Assembly (NCBI GenBank): GCA_028715725.1
Contig: JAQURG010000006.1
Coordinates: 1-64,000, forward strand
Length of the DNA stretch: 64,000 nt
Origin: Methylococcales bacterium
Lineage (GTDB): Bacteria; Pseudomonadota; Gammaproteobacteria; Methylococcales; Methylomonadaceae
Reading direction: 5' to 3'
Shown: in pieces, positions 45,914-55,740 of the stretch
How positions within the stretch are numbered: position 1 is the first letter of the stretch
How the letters are laid out: each line of letters opens with the position of its first letter
Notes under the pieces: model-generated
The model's database searches: none
The model's input: only the letters and a program-made list of their open reading frames with translations
Told to the model about the DNA's origin: nothing
Program-made: the position numbers and the translations under genes

Positions 45914-47566
45914 ATGACTAAAAACTCCTCAAGCTTTCTGGATAAGGAACGCATTGTCGCCGACCCCGGCTTTAACCGTTGGCTGGTGCCTCCCGCTGCA
46001 CTGGCGATTCATTTGTGCATCGGCATGGCTTATGGCTTTTCGGTTTTTTGGCTGCCGCTTTCCAGGGCCGTGGGCATCAAGGAGAGCATTGCGTGTGTTC
46101 CTGGTACAGGTTTTATTCGGGAACTCTTCATTACCGGTTGCGATTGGAGAATTTCTACGCTGGGCTGGATGTATACGCTGTTTTTTGTATTCCTGGGATC
46201 ATCGGCAGCTTTATGGGGTGGCTGGCTGGAGCATGTCGGACCGCGTAAGGCCGCCGTTATTAGTGCATTGTGCTGGTGCGGCGGCATGCTGCTTTCGGCG
46301 CTGGGTATTTATCTGCACCAGTTCTGGATAATGCTGCTGGGTTCGGGCGTTATTGGCGGCATCGGTTTGGGACTCGGTTATATTTCTCCGGTTTCTACAC
46401 TGATTAAATGGTTTCCTGACCGCCGTGGTATGGCGACCGGCATGGCTATTATGGGATTTGGCGGAGGCGCAATGATCGGCTCACCATTGGCGACGGCATT
46501 GATGAAATATTTTGCAACGCCAACCGATGTAGGAGTGATGCAAACCTTTATCGCAATGGCGGGTATTTACTTCGTATTCATGATGTCAGGTGCATTAGGC
46601 TACCGCATCCCCGATACAGGCTGGAAACCTTCAGGCTGGTCGCCTCCTCCAGCTGAAAATAATAATGGCATGATTACGCCGCACCATGTGCATGTAAAAA
46701 ACATCTTCAGAATTAAACAATTCTGGATGCTCTGGATCGTGCTGTGCATGAATGTGAGCGCCGGTATCGGAGTGATCGGCATGTCATCCCCGATGTTGCA
46801 GGAAGTTTTCGGCGGGCAGTTGATCGGCATCGCAAAAACTTACAGCGAACTGGATAAAACCCAGCTTGCCGCCATTGCAGCGGTTGCCGCCGGTTTTACG
46901 GCGTTGTTGAGTTTGTTCAATATCGGCGGCAGGTTCTTTTGGGCAAGTTTGTCGGATTTGTTCGGCCGTAAAATGACCTTTATCATTTTCTTCATGCTGG
47001 GCAGCTTGTTGTATGTCAGTATCCCCGGCAGCGCCAATGCCGGTAACAAACTGTTTTTCGTTGCGGCATTCTGCGTGATCTTAAGCATGTACGGCGGCGG
47101 TTTCTCAACCATACCTGCGTATCTGGCGGATTTATCCGGTACGCAAATGGTCGGGGCTATCCACGGCCGTTTGCTGACAGCCTGGGCGACTGCGGGAATT
47201 CTTGGGCCCGTGATAGTCAACTATATGCGCGATTATCAATTGAGTTTGGGCTTGCCGCGCGAGCAGGTTTACAATCAAACCATGATGATTCTGGCGGGGT
47301 TGTTGATGATTGGCTTAATCTGCAACTTGTTAATCCGGCCTGTAGCCGACAAATGGTTTATGACAGCCGATGAACTGGCGGAAGAAAAACGTCATGCCCG
47401 CGAAATACTGGCCGAAGATGAAGTGCATTATATAGAGGTGACAGAACACAGCGACACCAAACCTACTCATCCCGCATGGGTCTGGCTGGCTTGGACAATA
47501 GTCATACTTCCACTGTCATGGGGAGTTTATAAAACCTTGATGAATGCGGCCAGGTTCTTTATCTGA
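45914..47566 (+). CDS. MFS transporter, oxalate/formate antiporter (OFA) family
   Basis: 550 residues with 12 main transmembrane segments plus a C-terminal extra hydrophobic segment (WVWLAWTIVILPLSWGVY). Family features are FNRWLVPPAALAIHLCIGMAYGFSVFW, GLGYISPVSTLIKWFPDRRGMATGMAIMGFGGGAMIGSP and NIGGRFFWASLSDLFGRK. OFA proteins exchange small carboxylates such as oxalate, formate or lactate, but many members have unknown substrates. It is longer than canonical OxlT because of a loop at about 60-75 and the C-terminal extension. It is directly followed by a decayed nor locus. Confidence 0.92.
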   Translation: MTKNSSSFLDKERIVADPGFNRWLVPPAALAIHLCIGMAYGFSVFWLPLSRAVGIKESIACVPGTGFIRELFITGCDWRISTLGWMYTLFFVFLGSSAALWGGWLEHVGPRKAAVISALCWCGGMLLSALGIYLHQFWIMLLGSGVIGGIGLGLGYISPVSTLIKWFPDRRGMATGMAIMGFGGGAMIGSPLATALMKYFATPTDVGVMQTFIAMAGIYFVFMMSGALGYRIPDTGWKPSGWSPPPAENNNGMITPHHVHVKNIFRIKQFWMLWIVLCMNVSAGIGVIGMSSPMLQEVFGGQLIGIAKTYSELDKTQLAAIAAVAAGFTALLSLFNIGGRFFWASLSDLFGRKMTFIIFFMLGSLLYVSIPGSANAGNKLFFVAAFCVILSMYGGGFSTIPAYLADLSGTQMVGAIHGRLLTAWATAGILGPVIVNYMRDYQLSLGLPREQVYNQTMMILAGLLMIGLICNLLIRPVADKWFMTADELAEEKRHAREILAEDEVHYIEVTEHSDTKPTHPAWVWLAWTIVILPLSWGVYKTLMNAARFFI

Positions 47567-47661
47567 CGGTCGTTTTTTATTGTGCTAAAGTACCTGGGGA
47601 CTTTCATAGCCCGCGTTCATTTTGCGGTTTTCCCAGTAACGGACATTCGGATTAATTTACC

Positions 47662-48151
47662 ATGATCGAACCTGTCGCTCTACAAGTCTTCTTTATCACT
47701 TTTTTTCATCCGCTTTAATTATTCTGGCAGGCGCCGGTTATGTATCACTGTTTGCCTGGTCTAAAATAAATTCGAATTTTCGCATTAAAATTGCGGCTTA
47801 TGTTTCTTATGCCGTGCTCGTGCTTTCTGTGGCTGAATTTCTATTCGGCAAGGAATATACCGATGAAGAAGCCCGGCAGTTGGTCGATTTGGGTAAAAAA
47901 ACACGCAAGCCAAAAAGTGCATGAACTGCCATACCCTGTTGGGCAATGGCGCTTATTACGCTCCGGATTTAACCAAAGCCTGGCTGGATAAAGGCTGGAT
48001 TTCCAAAGATATGCGCGAAGACATGATGGGGAAATTTTTAATGGATCCTGATAAAAATGCCCGGACTTTCGGCAGCAAACGAAAGATGCCAAACCTCGCT
48101 ATTACCGAACAGGAAGCCAAAGGCACTATTGCCTTTTTAAAATGGGTATGA
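47662..48151 (+). pseudogene. norC: norC-like gene (nitric oxide reductase cytochrome c subunit), two frameshifts
   Basis: Three frames must be joined. MIEPVALQVFFIT stops at 47716; shifting one base in the T6 run at 47701-47706 continues ALIILAGAGYVSLFAW and on to LVDLGKK; shifting one base in the A7 run at 47895-47901 continues KKCMNCHTLLGNGAYYAPDL, RKMPNLAITEQEAKGTIAFLKWV. The CxxCH haem site and the GAYxAPDL and MPxxxxTEQ segments match NorC. Both shifts equal loss of one base in a homopolymer. The corrected protein would have two N-terminal hydrophobic segments rather than the usual one. The last codons run directly into a norB fragment. Confidence 0.75.
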
Positions 48152-48378
48152 TCATTGCGCTATTAATAGCAGGTTACGAACAATCGTTTATTGAGCGAGC
48201 TGTAGAAGGCTCAACCTGGGGCGGTTATTTTGCCGCGCAAAATCATCCGTCATTTCACAATGCGATGGGTTGGCGTTTGCTTTTTGGCGGGATGACTTTT
48301 GCGGGATTTATTTTATTAGTCTGGGATTTATTAACGATTGGCAAGGATGAAACAAGAAAAGCGCCCGAGATTATATAA
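48142..48378 (+). pseudogene. norB: C-terminal remnant of norB-like catalytic subunit
   Basis: About 78 residues in another frame, overlapping the norC end. It reads IAGYEQSFIERAVEGSTW, then a hydrophobic helix and LLVWDLLTIGKDETRK, resembling the last transmembrane helices and tail of haem-copper NO reductase NorB. The other roughly 85 percent of a NorB, including all haem ligands, is missing, and norC now joins this fragment directly, as a single internal deletion would produce. A terminator hairpin at 48395 follows. Confidence 0.55.
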
Positions 48379-48394
48379 AGTTAGATAAGACGCG

Positions 48395-48429
48395 AGGTAC
48401 AAGGCAAAAAATATTTTCGCCTTGTACCT
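48395..48429 (+). terminator. Rho-independent terminator after the nor remnant
   Basis: AGGTACAAGGC (48395-48405) pairs perfectly with GCCTTGTACCT (48419-48429), an 11-bp stem with a 13-base AT-rich loop and TT after it. It appears bidirectional and would end transcripts from the OFA transporter and nor remnant. Confidence 0.75.
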
Positions 48430-48538
48430 TTAACTGATTTTGCAGTGAGCTCCTCAATCTACCGACTACTGCCTTTATATTTACAGACAGTCCTTAAGTT
48501 GACGGTCAGCATGGCTTAGCCTTTTGACTTTTAAAAAA

Positions 48539-49315
48539 TTAATCAATAATCGCAGTATCCAGATGCTTACTGGAACTCAATCCTTTCAACTTTGATTTAT
48601 CCTTAATGCCGGCAAATCGCGTATGCGCCAGATCCGCTCCGGCAAAATTGGTTTCTTCCAGGGTAGTTCCTGATAAATCCGCCCCTGACAAGTCAGCTCC
48701 TGAAAAATCAGCACCTGAAAGATCAACGCCAAACAAGACGGCATTTTGCAGATTCGCTCCGGAAAAATTGGCATAGCGCATCAAAGCGCGGTCGAAATTG
48801 GCATTGGCAAGATTCGCTCCCGATAAGTTGGCATTGTTCAGGCTTGCCCTCATCAAACCCATGGACTGATTTTTCATGTCAGCGCCCCAGTTAGCGTATG
48901 ATAAATCAGCATGAGACAGGTTGGCGCGATTCATTATGCCAATAAATCGGCTGCCGCTCAGATTTGCATGACTCAAATCAGCCCCGCCCACATGCACACC
49001 AAATATACTGGTGTTGGCCAGATTGGCATTTGAAAAATTCACTTTTGATAATACTGACAAATCCAGATTCAACCCGGATAAATTACTATTGCTTAAGTTG
49101 GAGCGGCGTAAATCCGATCCCCACAAATCAGCCTTGGTAAAATCCAGGCCGGATAAATCCAGGTCGGTCAAATCCTTTCTGCGCAAGTCTGCCGGATGCG
49201 CCTTGTCTGCTTCGGCCAGATATTGTTCTACTGCCGGCCGGTCAAGATCAGCCGCCACTGCCGATACGCAATATAATGCGACTGATAGCCCCAGCCGGTA
49301 AAATCGAGTTTTCAT
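48539..49315 (-). CDS. Exported pentapeptide-repeat protein
   Basis: 258 residues. Signal peptide MKTRFYRLGLSVALYCVSAVAA, then a short helical part and more than 25 pentapeptide repeats of the A(D/N)LSx type from about residue 45 to 240 (ADLSHANLSGSRF, GADFSGADLSGADLSG). These fold into a right-handed quadrilateral beta helix. The signal peptide places it in the periplasm or outside, unlike the DNA-mimic gyrase-protecting members. Function unknown. It stands alone and is convergent with the nor remnant. Confidence 0.92.
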   Translation of the reverse strand: MKTRFYRLGLSVALYCVSAVAADLDRPAVEQYLAEADKAHPADLRRKDLTDLDLSGLDFTKADLWGSDLRRSNLSNSNLSGLNLDLSVLSKVNFSNANLANTSIFGVHVGGADLSHANLSGSRFIGIMNRANLSHADLSYANWGADMKNQSMGLMRASLNNANLSGANLANANFDRALMRYANFSGANLQNAVLFGVDLSGADFSGADLSGADLSGTTLEETNFAGADLAHTRFAGIKDKSKLKGLSSSKHLDTAIID

Positions 49316-49663
49316 ATACCCGCCTCCCAGGTTGATTAATTAAATCAGTAGCAACAGCCAAAACATTAACTTTAACTGTAGCTCCCAGGTATTGCAAATA
49401 AACCTTATATAGCAGGCCGATAAAATCGATTATTAGGTACAGAAGAATTCATTGGAAAAAACAATGTCGAATGCTTCCAGCGCCGCTATCAATTTTATGA
49501 GCAACAGCGTCCAGCATCTTGAGAAAGATTACATTTAAACTATATTCAAATATCCTCTATCACCCTAAATGCTTTATCATTAGCGTTTTAATCCGAATCT
49601 CACCAAAATCCATTTCAAAAAGATTGCGAGTCAACATACTGGCGTATTTTGTTAATAAAAAAA
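49316..49663. other. Intergenic region with a possible 24-codon ORF
   Basis: Upstream regions of the divergent pentapeptide-repeat gene and kdsD. A small ORF at 49464-49538 (MSNASSAAINFMSNSVQHLE, then KDYI and stop) has GGAA seven bases before its ATG. It has no relative known to me, and at this length it may be chance. I see no clear promoter. Confidence 0.25.
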
Positions 49664-50641
49664 ATGACTCTAAATGATCAAAAACTTCGCGAATTAGGCT
49701 TGGCCGTTATTCAAGTGGAAACCTCGGCGATTGCGGCATTAGCCGAGCAAATCAATGATAATTTTATTAGCGCCTGCAAATTGTTGTTTCACTGTACCGG
49801 CCGTGTCGTTGTTATGGGTATGGGCAAATCAGGACATATCGCCGGTAAAATTGCGGCCACACTGGCAAGCACCGGAACTCCGGCCTTCTTTGTACATCCG
49901 GGCGAAGCGAGTCATGGTGATCTGGGCATGATTACCAGACAGGATGTCGTACTTGCTCTCTCTAACTCAGGAGAAACTGAGGAAATTCTAAAGATTCTGA
50001 CGCTCATTAAGCGTCTGGGTGTGCCGTTAATCGCAATGACCGGTAACCCGGCTTCAACACTCGGCGCCATTGCAACTGTCCATATTAATGTCAGCGTTAA
50101 GCAGGAAGCTTGTCCTCTGGGGCTTGCGCCTACCTCCAGCACCACAGCCGCTCTGGTAATGGGCGATGCCCTGGCAGTGTCATTACTTGAGGCCAGAGGT
50201 TTTACGCGTGACGATTTTGCTTTATCTCACCCTGGCGGAAGTTTAGGACGACGTCTATTATTAAGAGTAAGCGATATTATGCATACCGGAGATAATATTC
50301 CCTCTGTACCTGCCTCCGCACTTATCAGCCAGGCCTTATTGGAAATGACCGAAAAAAAATTGGGCATGACGGCTATAGTTGATGCCGGTCATCGAGTCAT
50401 TGGCATTTTCACCGATGGTGATTTGCGGCGGATGCTGGGGAAAAATCTGGATATTCACAATACCACTATTACTGAAGTGATGACGCCTCAATGTACCGTT
50501 ATTTCAACCGATATTCTTGCCGCTGAGGCCATGCAGATTATGGAACGAAAAAAAATTAATGCCTTGATCGTCATTGATCAACAACAAAGGGTGGTAGGGG
50601 CGCTTAATATGCATGATTTGATACGAGCCGGCATCGTGTAA
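49664..50641 (+). CDS. kdsD: D-arabinose 5-phosphate isomerase KdsD
   Basis: 325 residues from the ATG at 49664. SIS domain with GRVVVMGMGKSGHIAGKIAATLASTG and FFVHPGEASHGDLGMI, then SNSGETEEIL, followed by two CBS domains (about 205-325, SDIMHTGDNIPSVP and EVMTPQCTVIS). It converts ribulose 5-phosphate to arabinose 5-phosphate, the first step to Kdo. It overlaps kdsC by one base (TAATG). Confidence 0.96.
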   Translation: MTLNDQKLRELGLAVIQVETSAIAALAEQINDNFISACKLLFHCTGRVVVMGMGKSGHIAGKIAATLASTGTPAFFVHPGEASHGDLGMITRQDVVLALSNSGETEEILKILTLIKRLGVPLIAMTGNPASTLGAIATVHINVSVKQEACPLGLAPTSSTTAALVMGDALAVSLLEARGFTRDDFALSHPGGSLGRRLLLRVSDIMHTGDNIPSVPASALISQALLEMTEKKLGMTAIVDAGHRVIGIFTDGDLRRMLGKNLDIHNTTITEVMTPQCTVISTDILAAEAMQIMERKKINALIVIDQQQRVVGALNMHDLIRAGIV

Positions 50642-51183
50642 TGACAGAAGTAGAAAAAATGCAGGCTATTGTGGAAAAAGCCAAAAAACTTAAATTGTTA
50701 ATCCTCGATGTAGACGGAGTTTTAACGGACGGCAAACTGTTTTTCGATAATCAGGGCAATGAATATAAGTCATTTCATGCCAGAGATGGTCATGGCATCA
50801 AGCTATTACGCCAAACGGGCGTTGAAGTAGCCGTTATTTCCGGACGAAAATCAAGCTCAGTTGCTCTGCGCATGAAAAGTCTGGGTATTGAGTATGTTTA
50901 TCAGGGACATGAAAATAAACGAGCCGCCTTTGATGAGCTTATTCAGAAAACAGGAATTAGGCCGGAACAGGCCGCGCATATGGGGGATGACTTAATGGAT
51001 TTACCCATCATGATGAAAGTCGGGCTGGCTATTGCAGTGAATGACGCAAATTTTGCCGTCAGACAACATGCACACTGGTGCACGACGCTGTCCGGAGGAC
51101 AGGGCGCAGTACGGGAAGTCTGCGACTTGATCATGCAGGCGCAGGGAAATTTTGACGACATCGTGAATCTTTACCTGAAATGA
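50641..51183 (+). CDS. kdsC: Kdo-8-phosphate phosphatase KdsC
   Basis: 180 residues. HAD motif LILDVDGVLTDGKLFF, VISGRKSS and the C-terminal HMGDDLMDLPIM. It removes phosphate from Kdo-8-phosphate. Coupled to kdsD upstream and overlapping lptC downstream by 4 bases (ATGA), so LPS core synthesis and export are co-transcribed. Confidence 0.96.
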   Translation: MTEVEKMQAIVEKAKKLKLLILDVDGVLTDGKLFFDNQGNEYKSFHARDGHGIKLLRQTGVEVAVISGRKSSSVALRMKSLGIEYVYQGHENKRAAFDELIQKTGIRPEQAAHMGDDLMDLPIMMKVGLAIAVNDANFAVRQHAHWCTTLSGGQGAVREVCDLIMQAQGNFDDIVNLYLK

Positions 51184-51746
51184 CATTGAAAGAAAACAGG
51201 GTTTACCTGTACGTAATTATTATTGCTGCGATGAGCTGGTGGCTGGCTAAATTGACCGGCCTGGATGAAACTGAAAGAACCATTATCCCTCCGCATAGCC
51301 CTGACTATTTCAGTAAAGGTTATATAAAATGGGAGATGAATGAACTCGGCACACTAAAAAGTAAATTGCTTAGTGATGAAATAACTCATTACAGCGATGA
51401 CGGCACCACTCACATGGTAAATCCTTTAATGTTTTTTTATAATGAGAATATGCCGCCGTGGATCATTAAATCAGAAACCGGTATTCTGTCCGGAGACGGC
51501 AAGGATTTATTGCTAAATGGCAAGGTTACTGTAAACAGGGATAAAGCCGAAGGCGTAAGCCAACTTATAATCAATACGAGCATGTTAAAAGTAAAGCCGG
51601 AATCCAGTTATGCAGAAACCAACGAGTGGGCAGAGCTGATCAGTCCGCCTAATAGAACAACAGGAACAGGGATGAAACTGGTTTTCGCCAAGCCAATTCA
51701 TCTGGAGTTACTCGCGAATGTGAAGGGAGAATATGAAACAAAATAA
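51180..51746 (+). CDS. lptC: LPS export protein LptC
   Basis: 188 residues. N-terminal transmembrane helix (about 8-25, YLYVIIIAAMSWWLAKL) and a periplasmic beta-jellyroll domain with HYSDDGTTHMVNP and the terminal [18 protein letters not shown]. It links the LptB2FG transporter to LptA in the periplasmic bridge. It overlaps lptA by 14 bases. Confidence 0.92.
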   Translation: MTLKENRVYLYVIIIAAMSWWLAKLTGLDETERTIIPPHSPDYFSKGYIKWEMNELGTLKSKLLSDEITHYSDDGTTHMVNPLMFFYNENMPPWIIKSETGILSGDGKDLLLNGKVTVNRDKAEGVSQLIINTSMLKVKPESSYAETNEWAELISPPNRTTGTGMKLVFAKPIHLELLANVKGEYETK

Positions 51747-52251
51747 AAAACAGATATTTCTTTTCTGTTGCGCATTAGTATTTGGACTCGTAAATTCCAG
51801 GTTATATGCTTTGGAAAGCGATTCCGAACAGCCGATCACCATCGATTCCAATACCGCTACTTATGATGATGCAACAGCAACCAGCATATACACCGGAAAT
51901 GTGATTTCCGTTCAGGGTAGTATTCGAGTTAACTCCGATAAATTGGTCGTTTATTTTGTAAACGGAGATGCCGAAAAACTGGTATTTACGGGAAATAAGG
52001 CAAAATTTAAACAAACTCCGAGTGAAGGCGCTGAAGATATAACGGGTGAAGCGTTAACAGGCGAGTTTTACCCTAAGAAAAACCTGCTGATTCTGATAGA
52101 TGAAGCAACGGTTTGGCAGGGTAATGCCACTTATTCCAGTAAATTAATCGAATATGATATTAAAACTTCACTGGTTAAAGCGGGAGAGAAATCATCTGAT
52201 GCCAAACGTGTTCATGTCATATTGAAACCAAAATCCAAAGCCGCAAAATAA
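51733..52251 (+). CDS. lptA: LPS transport periplasmic protein LptA
   Basis: 172 residues. Signal peptide ([21 protein letters not shown]), then the OstA-like fold with [24 protein letters not shown], the usual LptA N-terminal signature. It forms the periplasmic filament that carries LPS to the outer membrane. Two bases separate it from lptB. Confidence 0.94.
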   Translation: MKQNKKQIFLFCCALVFGLVNSRLYALESDSEQPITIDSNTATYDDATATSIYTGNVISVQGSIRVNSDKLVVYFVNGDAEKLVFTGNKAKFKQTPSEGAEDITGEALTGEFYPKKNLLILIDEATVWQGNATYSSKLIEYDIKTSLVKAGEKSSDAKRVHVILKPKSKAAK

Positions 52252-52252
52252 A

Positions 52253-52978
52253 ATGGCCATACTAGCAGCACGCCATCTGATTAAAGCCTACAATAAACGT
52301 AATGTAGTTAACGATGTCTCCTTACATGTTAACACCAATGAAGTCGTTGGCTTACTTGGCCCTAATGGCGCCGGCAAAACGACCAGTTTTTATATGATGG
52401 TTGGCCTGATTAAAGCCGATGCAGGAGAAATTACGCTCGACTCACAAGACATTACTCATTATCCGATGCATTTGAGAGCAGCTCATGGGATTGGTTATTT
52501 GCCTCAGGAACCTTCGGTTTTTCGCAAATTGAGCGTGGCAGATAACTTACGCGCTGTTTTGCAAATTCGTTCTGACCTGACATACGGACAAGCCGAGCTT
52601 GTGGTTGAAGAGTTATTGGAAGAGTTCCATATACCTCATCTGCGCGATCAGATTGCTTCAAGCTTATCAGGCGGCGAGCGCCGCCGGGTTGAAATTGCCA
52701 GAGCCCTGGCTACAGATCCAAAGTTTATATTGCTGGATGAACCATTCGCCGGCGTTGACCCTATATCGGTAGAAGATATTAAAAAAATCATAGAGCATTT
52801 GAAAGATCGTGGAATCGGGGTATTAATTACCGAACATAATGTCAGAGAAACACTAGGCATTTGCGATCGTGCATATATACTAAACAATGGAAGGGTAATT
52901 GCGATTGGGGGGGCCGATGATATCGTTGCCAATGAAGAGGTCCGTAAGGTTTACTTAGGCAATAATTTCAGCCTCTAA
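52253..52978 (+). CDS. lptB: LPS export ABC ATPase LptB
   Basis: 241 residues. Walker [10 protein letters not shown], signature [16 protein letters not shown], Walker [14 protein letters not shown] and the H-loop [10 protein letters not shown]. It powers LPS extraction by the LptB2FGC complex. It is followed by rpoN, the standard order. Confidence 0.98.
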   Translation: MAILAARHLIKAYNKRNVVNDVSLHVNTNEVVGLLGPNGAGKTTSFYMMVGLIKADAGEITLDSQDITHYPMHLRAAHGIGYLPQEPSVFRKLSVADNLRAVLQIRSDLTYGQAELVVEELLEEFHIPHLRDQIASSLSGGERRRVEIARALATDPKFILLDEPFAGVDPISVEDIKKIIEHLKDRGIGVLITEHNVRETLGICDRAYILNNGRVIAIGGADDIVANEEVRKVYLGNNFSL

Positions 52979-53030
52979 ATTAAGGCGATACCCAAAATCG
53001 CCAAGTATTATAAATATTTATAGAATACCG

Positions 53031-54479
53031 ATGAAACAAACCTTACATCTTCGTCTAGGACAACAACTAACTATGACGCCACAGTTGCAGCAGGCGATCA
53101 AGTTATTACAAATGTCGACATTAGATTTGCAGCAGGAAATTCAGCAGGCTCTTGAGTCAAATATGATGCTGGAAATCAACGAGGATGAAAATACTTTTGT
53201 TCCTGTTGCAGAGACTACACCGGAAAAGAAAGTTGAGAACTCCGACTCGCATACCAGCGAAGGGTCGCAAACCGATATTCCTGATGAATTACCCATCGAT
53301 TCTTCATGGGATGATATTTACGAGAGCGTTATGGAGTCAGGAAACGGCTCCTCCGACTCTTTTGAGTTCGAGACGCAACGCAGTAAATCCTCAACATTAC
53401 TGGATCATTTATTATGGCAAGTCGAAATATCCATATTTTCGGAGCGGGACCATGCCATAGCCACGGCAATTATCGACTCCATTAATGAAGACGGTTATCT
53501 TCGAAGTTCTCCCGAAGAAATTTTTCAGGGCTTGCAAACTCAGTTGGATGATCTTGATTATGATGAAGTGAACGCCATCCTGCACAGAGTACAAAATTTT
53601 GATCCTTCCGGCGTCGCTGCTATTGATTTGAGTGACTGCCTGAGAATACAGCTACAACAACTGCCGGAAACAGTACCTTACCGGGAAGAGGCGCTGCTTG
53701 TCGTCATGCGTTATCTGAAGCTGCTGGCCACCCATGAACAAGACAAGCTTGTGCGCCGACTGGGCGTTACCCATTGGCAACTGGATGAAATAGTTACGTT
53801 GATCAGATCGCTGGACCCTAAACCGGGCGCGAAGATTCAGAACTCTGATTCTGAGTATGTTATCCCCGATGTTTATGTGACCAAACGAAATAACAAGTGG
53901 CAAGTCAATCTGAATCCGGACATTGCGCCTAAACTGCGCATTAATCCATTTTATTCGGCTCTTATAAAAAGAGCCGATAACAGTAAGGATAATACCTGTA
54001 TGAAAGACCATTTACAGGAAGCTAAGTGGTTTATTAAAAGTCTTCATAGCCGCAATGAAACTTTATTGCGAGTCGCACGAAGCATCGTCGAAAAACAAAC
54101 AGAGTTCCTTGAGCATGGCTCGATAGCCATGAAACCAATGGTGTTAAGAGATATTGCCGAGGAACTGGAATTACACGAATCGACAATATCCAGAGTAACA
54201 ACACAAAAATTCATGCATACCCCCAATGGTATTTTTGAATTCAAATATTTCTTTTCCAGCCATGTCTCAACAGACGAAGGCGGAGAGTGTTCATCCATAG
54301 CTATCAGAGCATTTATCAAGGAATTAATCAGCAATGAAAATCTGGCAAGACCATTAAGTGATAAAAAAATAGCCGATTTTTTGCAAGCAAAAGGTATTAA
54401 AGTTGCGAGACGAACTATTGCCAAGTATCGTGAAGCAATGTCTATATCATCATCCAGTCAGCGAAAGCGCATTTTATAG
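53031..54479 (+). CDS. rpoN: RNA polymerase sigma-54 factor RpoN
   Basis: 482 residues. Region I activator-interaction segment LRLGQQLTMTPQLQQAIKLL, an acidic region II (about 60-115), the core-binding and DNA-binding domains, and the RpoN box ARRTIAKYRE near the C-terminus. It directs transcription of enhancer-dependent genes, often nitrogen, pili or motility genes. 52 bases separate it from lptB. Confidence 0.98.
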   Translation: MKQTLHLRLGQQLTMTPQLQQAIKLLQMSTLDLQQEIQQALESNMMLEINEDENTFVPVAETTPEKKVENSDSHTSEGSQTDIPDELPIDSSWDDIYESVMESGNGSSDSFEFETQRSKSSTLLDHLLWQVEISIFSERDHAIATAIIDSINEDGYLRSSPEEIFQGLQTQLDDLDYDEVNAILHRVQNFDPSGVAAIDLSDCLRIQLQQLPETVPYREEALLVVMRYLKLLATHEQDKLVRRLGVTHWQLDEIVTLIRSLDPKPGAKIQNSDSEYVIPDVYVTKRNNKWQVNLNPDIAPKLRINPFYSALIKRADNSKDNTCMKDHLQEAKWFIKSLHSRNETLLRVARSIVEKQTEFLEHGSIAMKPMVLRDIAEELELHESTISRVTTQKFMHTPNGIFEFKYFFSSHVSTDEGGECSSIAIRAFIKELISNENLARPLSDKKIADFLQAKGIKVARRTIAKYREAMSISSSSQRKRIL

Positions 54480-54523
54480 CGCTAACTGTAAGCACCACCC
54501 AACCATAATCAGGAGTTTATTCC

Positions 54524-54814
54524 ATGCAAGTTATTGTTACAGGCCATCATCTTGAAGTAACTGATGCCTTAAAAGCGCATATAGATGCGAAATTACAAAA
54601 ATTAGCCAGACATTTTGACAATGTTACCGAAGTACACGTTATTTTAAGCGTAGAAAAACTGGTTCAAAAAGCAGAAGCCACACTGCAACTGAGCGGCGCT
54701 AAATTATTTGCCGAAGATCATCAAGAAGATATGTATGCCGCTATTGATGCTATGGTAGATAAACTGGACCGTCAAATTACCAAACATAAAGAAAAAAACG
54801 GAAGTCATCGTTAA
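54524..54814 (+). CDS. hpf: Ribosome hibernation promoting factor (short HPF)
   Basis: 96 residues. VIVTGHHLEVTDALKAHIDAKL starts the typical RaiA/HPF fold, and VHVILSVEKLVQKAEATLQL follows. The short form lacks the C-terminal dimerisation domain of long HPF. It stabilises inactive ribosome dimers. It sits downstream of rpoN as in other proteobacteria. ptsN, often next in line, is absent. Confidence 0.95.
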   Translation: MQVIVTGHHLEVTDALKAHIDAKLQKLARHFDNVTEVHVILSVEKLVQKAEATLQLSGAKLFAEDHQEDMYAAIDAMVDKLDRQITKHKEKNGSHR

Positions 54815-54882
54815 AAAAACGCAAGGTAAAAGATGCAAGACAAGATGACTTAATTTTGCGCCTTTAAAAAAGCCGAGGGATT

Positions 54883-55740
54883 ATGAAATTACTCATTGTA
54901 AGCGCCCTTTCCGGTTCAGGTAAAAGTATCGCTCTGGATACACTGGAAGATTGCGGTTATTATTGTATTGATAATCTCCCGGTAACCTTGCTGCAGGATT
55001 TTATTAATCATGTCATGTTAGCGGATAAGATAACTTATGCAAAAACAGCGATTGGCATTGATGCCAGAAATCAGTTTGAAAGCCTGGCTAATTTTTCTGA
55101 CTGCCTGAACCTGATTCGCGATAAAGGCATAGCTTGTGAAATTATATTCATGCAGGCCGAAGAAGCCACTTTATTAAAGCGTTATAGTGAGACTCGCCGC
55201 CGGCATCCCTTAACGGACTTTAATATACCGTTAAAGGAAGCTTTAAAAATTGAAAGGGAAATGTTAACTCCGATTGCCAGACATGCTAATGTTGTTATAG
55301 ATACCAGCCGGACTCACTATCATCAATTGCGCGAGCTTATCAGAGACCAGATCGGCGAGCGGGATTTAAAACATATTTCCCTGCAATTTCAATCATTCGG
55401 ATATAAACATGGCGTTCCGCTGGATGCTGATTTTGTGTTTGATGCGCGGAGTTTGCCAAATCCTTACTGGATTCCGGAATTGCGAGCTTTAACAGGAAAG
55501 GATCAACCGGTAATGGATTTTCTTAAAGAACAGCCATTAGTAGGCGAATTTTTTGAGGATATTAAGGCATTTCTTGAACGGTGGATACCCCGTTTTGAAG
55601 ATGAAGGGCGGAGTTATTTGACCATTGCAGTAGGCTGTACAGGCGGACAGCACCGGTCTGTCTATCTGGTTGATTCATTAATCAAAGCTTTTAAAAATCC
55701 TTTTGTCAATGTCATCGTCCGCCACCGGGAATTACACTAG
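54883..55740 (+). CDS. rapZ: RNase adapter protein RapZ
   Basis: 285 residues. Walker A at residues 8-15 (ALSGSGKS), the DNLPVTLL motif and the C-terminal GCTGGQHRSVYLVD, all diagnostic. In enterobacteria RapZ senses GlcN6P and guides RNase E to the sRNA GlmZ. It closes the rpoN operon; ptsN and npr are not present between hpf and rapZ. Confidence 0.96.
   Translation: MKLLIVSALSGSGKSIALDTLEDCGYYCIDNLPVTLLQDFINHVMLADKITYAKTAIGIDARNQFESLANFSDCLNLIRDKGIACEIIFMQAEEATLLKRYSETRRRHPLTDFNIPLKEALKIEREMLTPIARHANVVIDTSRTHYHQLRELIRDQIGERDLKHISLQFQSFGYKHGVPLDADFVFDARSLPNPYWIPELRALTGKDQPVMDFLKEQPLVGEFFEDIKAFLERWIPRFEDEGRSYLTIAVGCTGGQHRSVYLVDSLIKAFKNPFVNVIVRHRELH

Noticed and set aside
48580..49200. Short periodic DNA repeats in the pentapeptide-repeat gene
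   Set aside because: The period is 15 bases and reflects the five-residue protein repeat, not a CRISPR or microsatellite.
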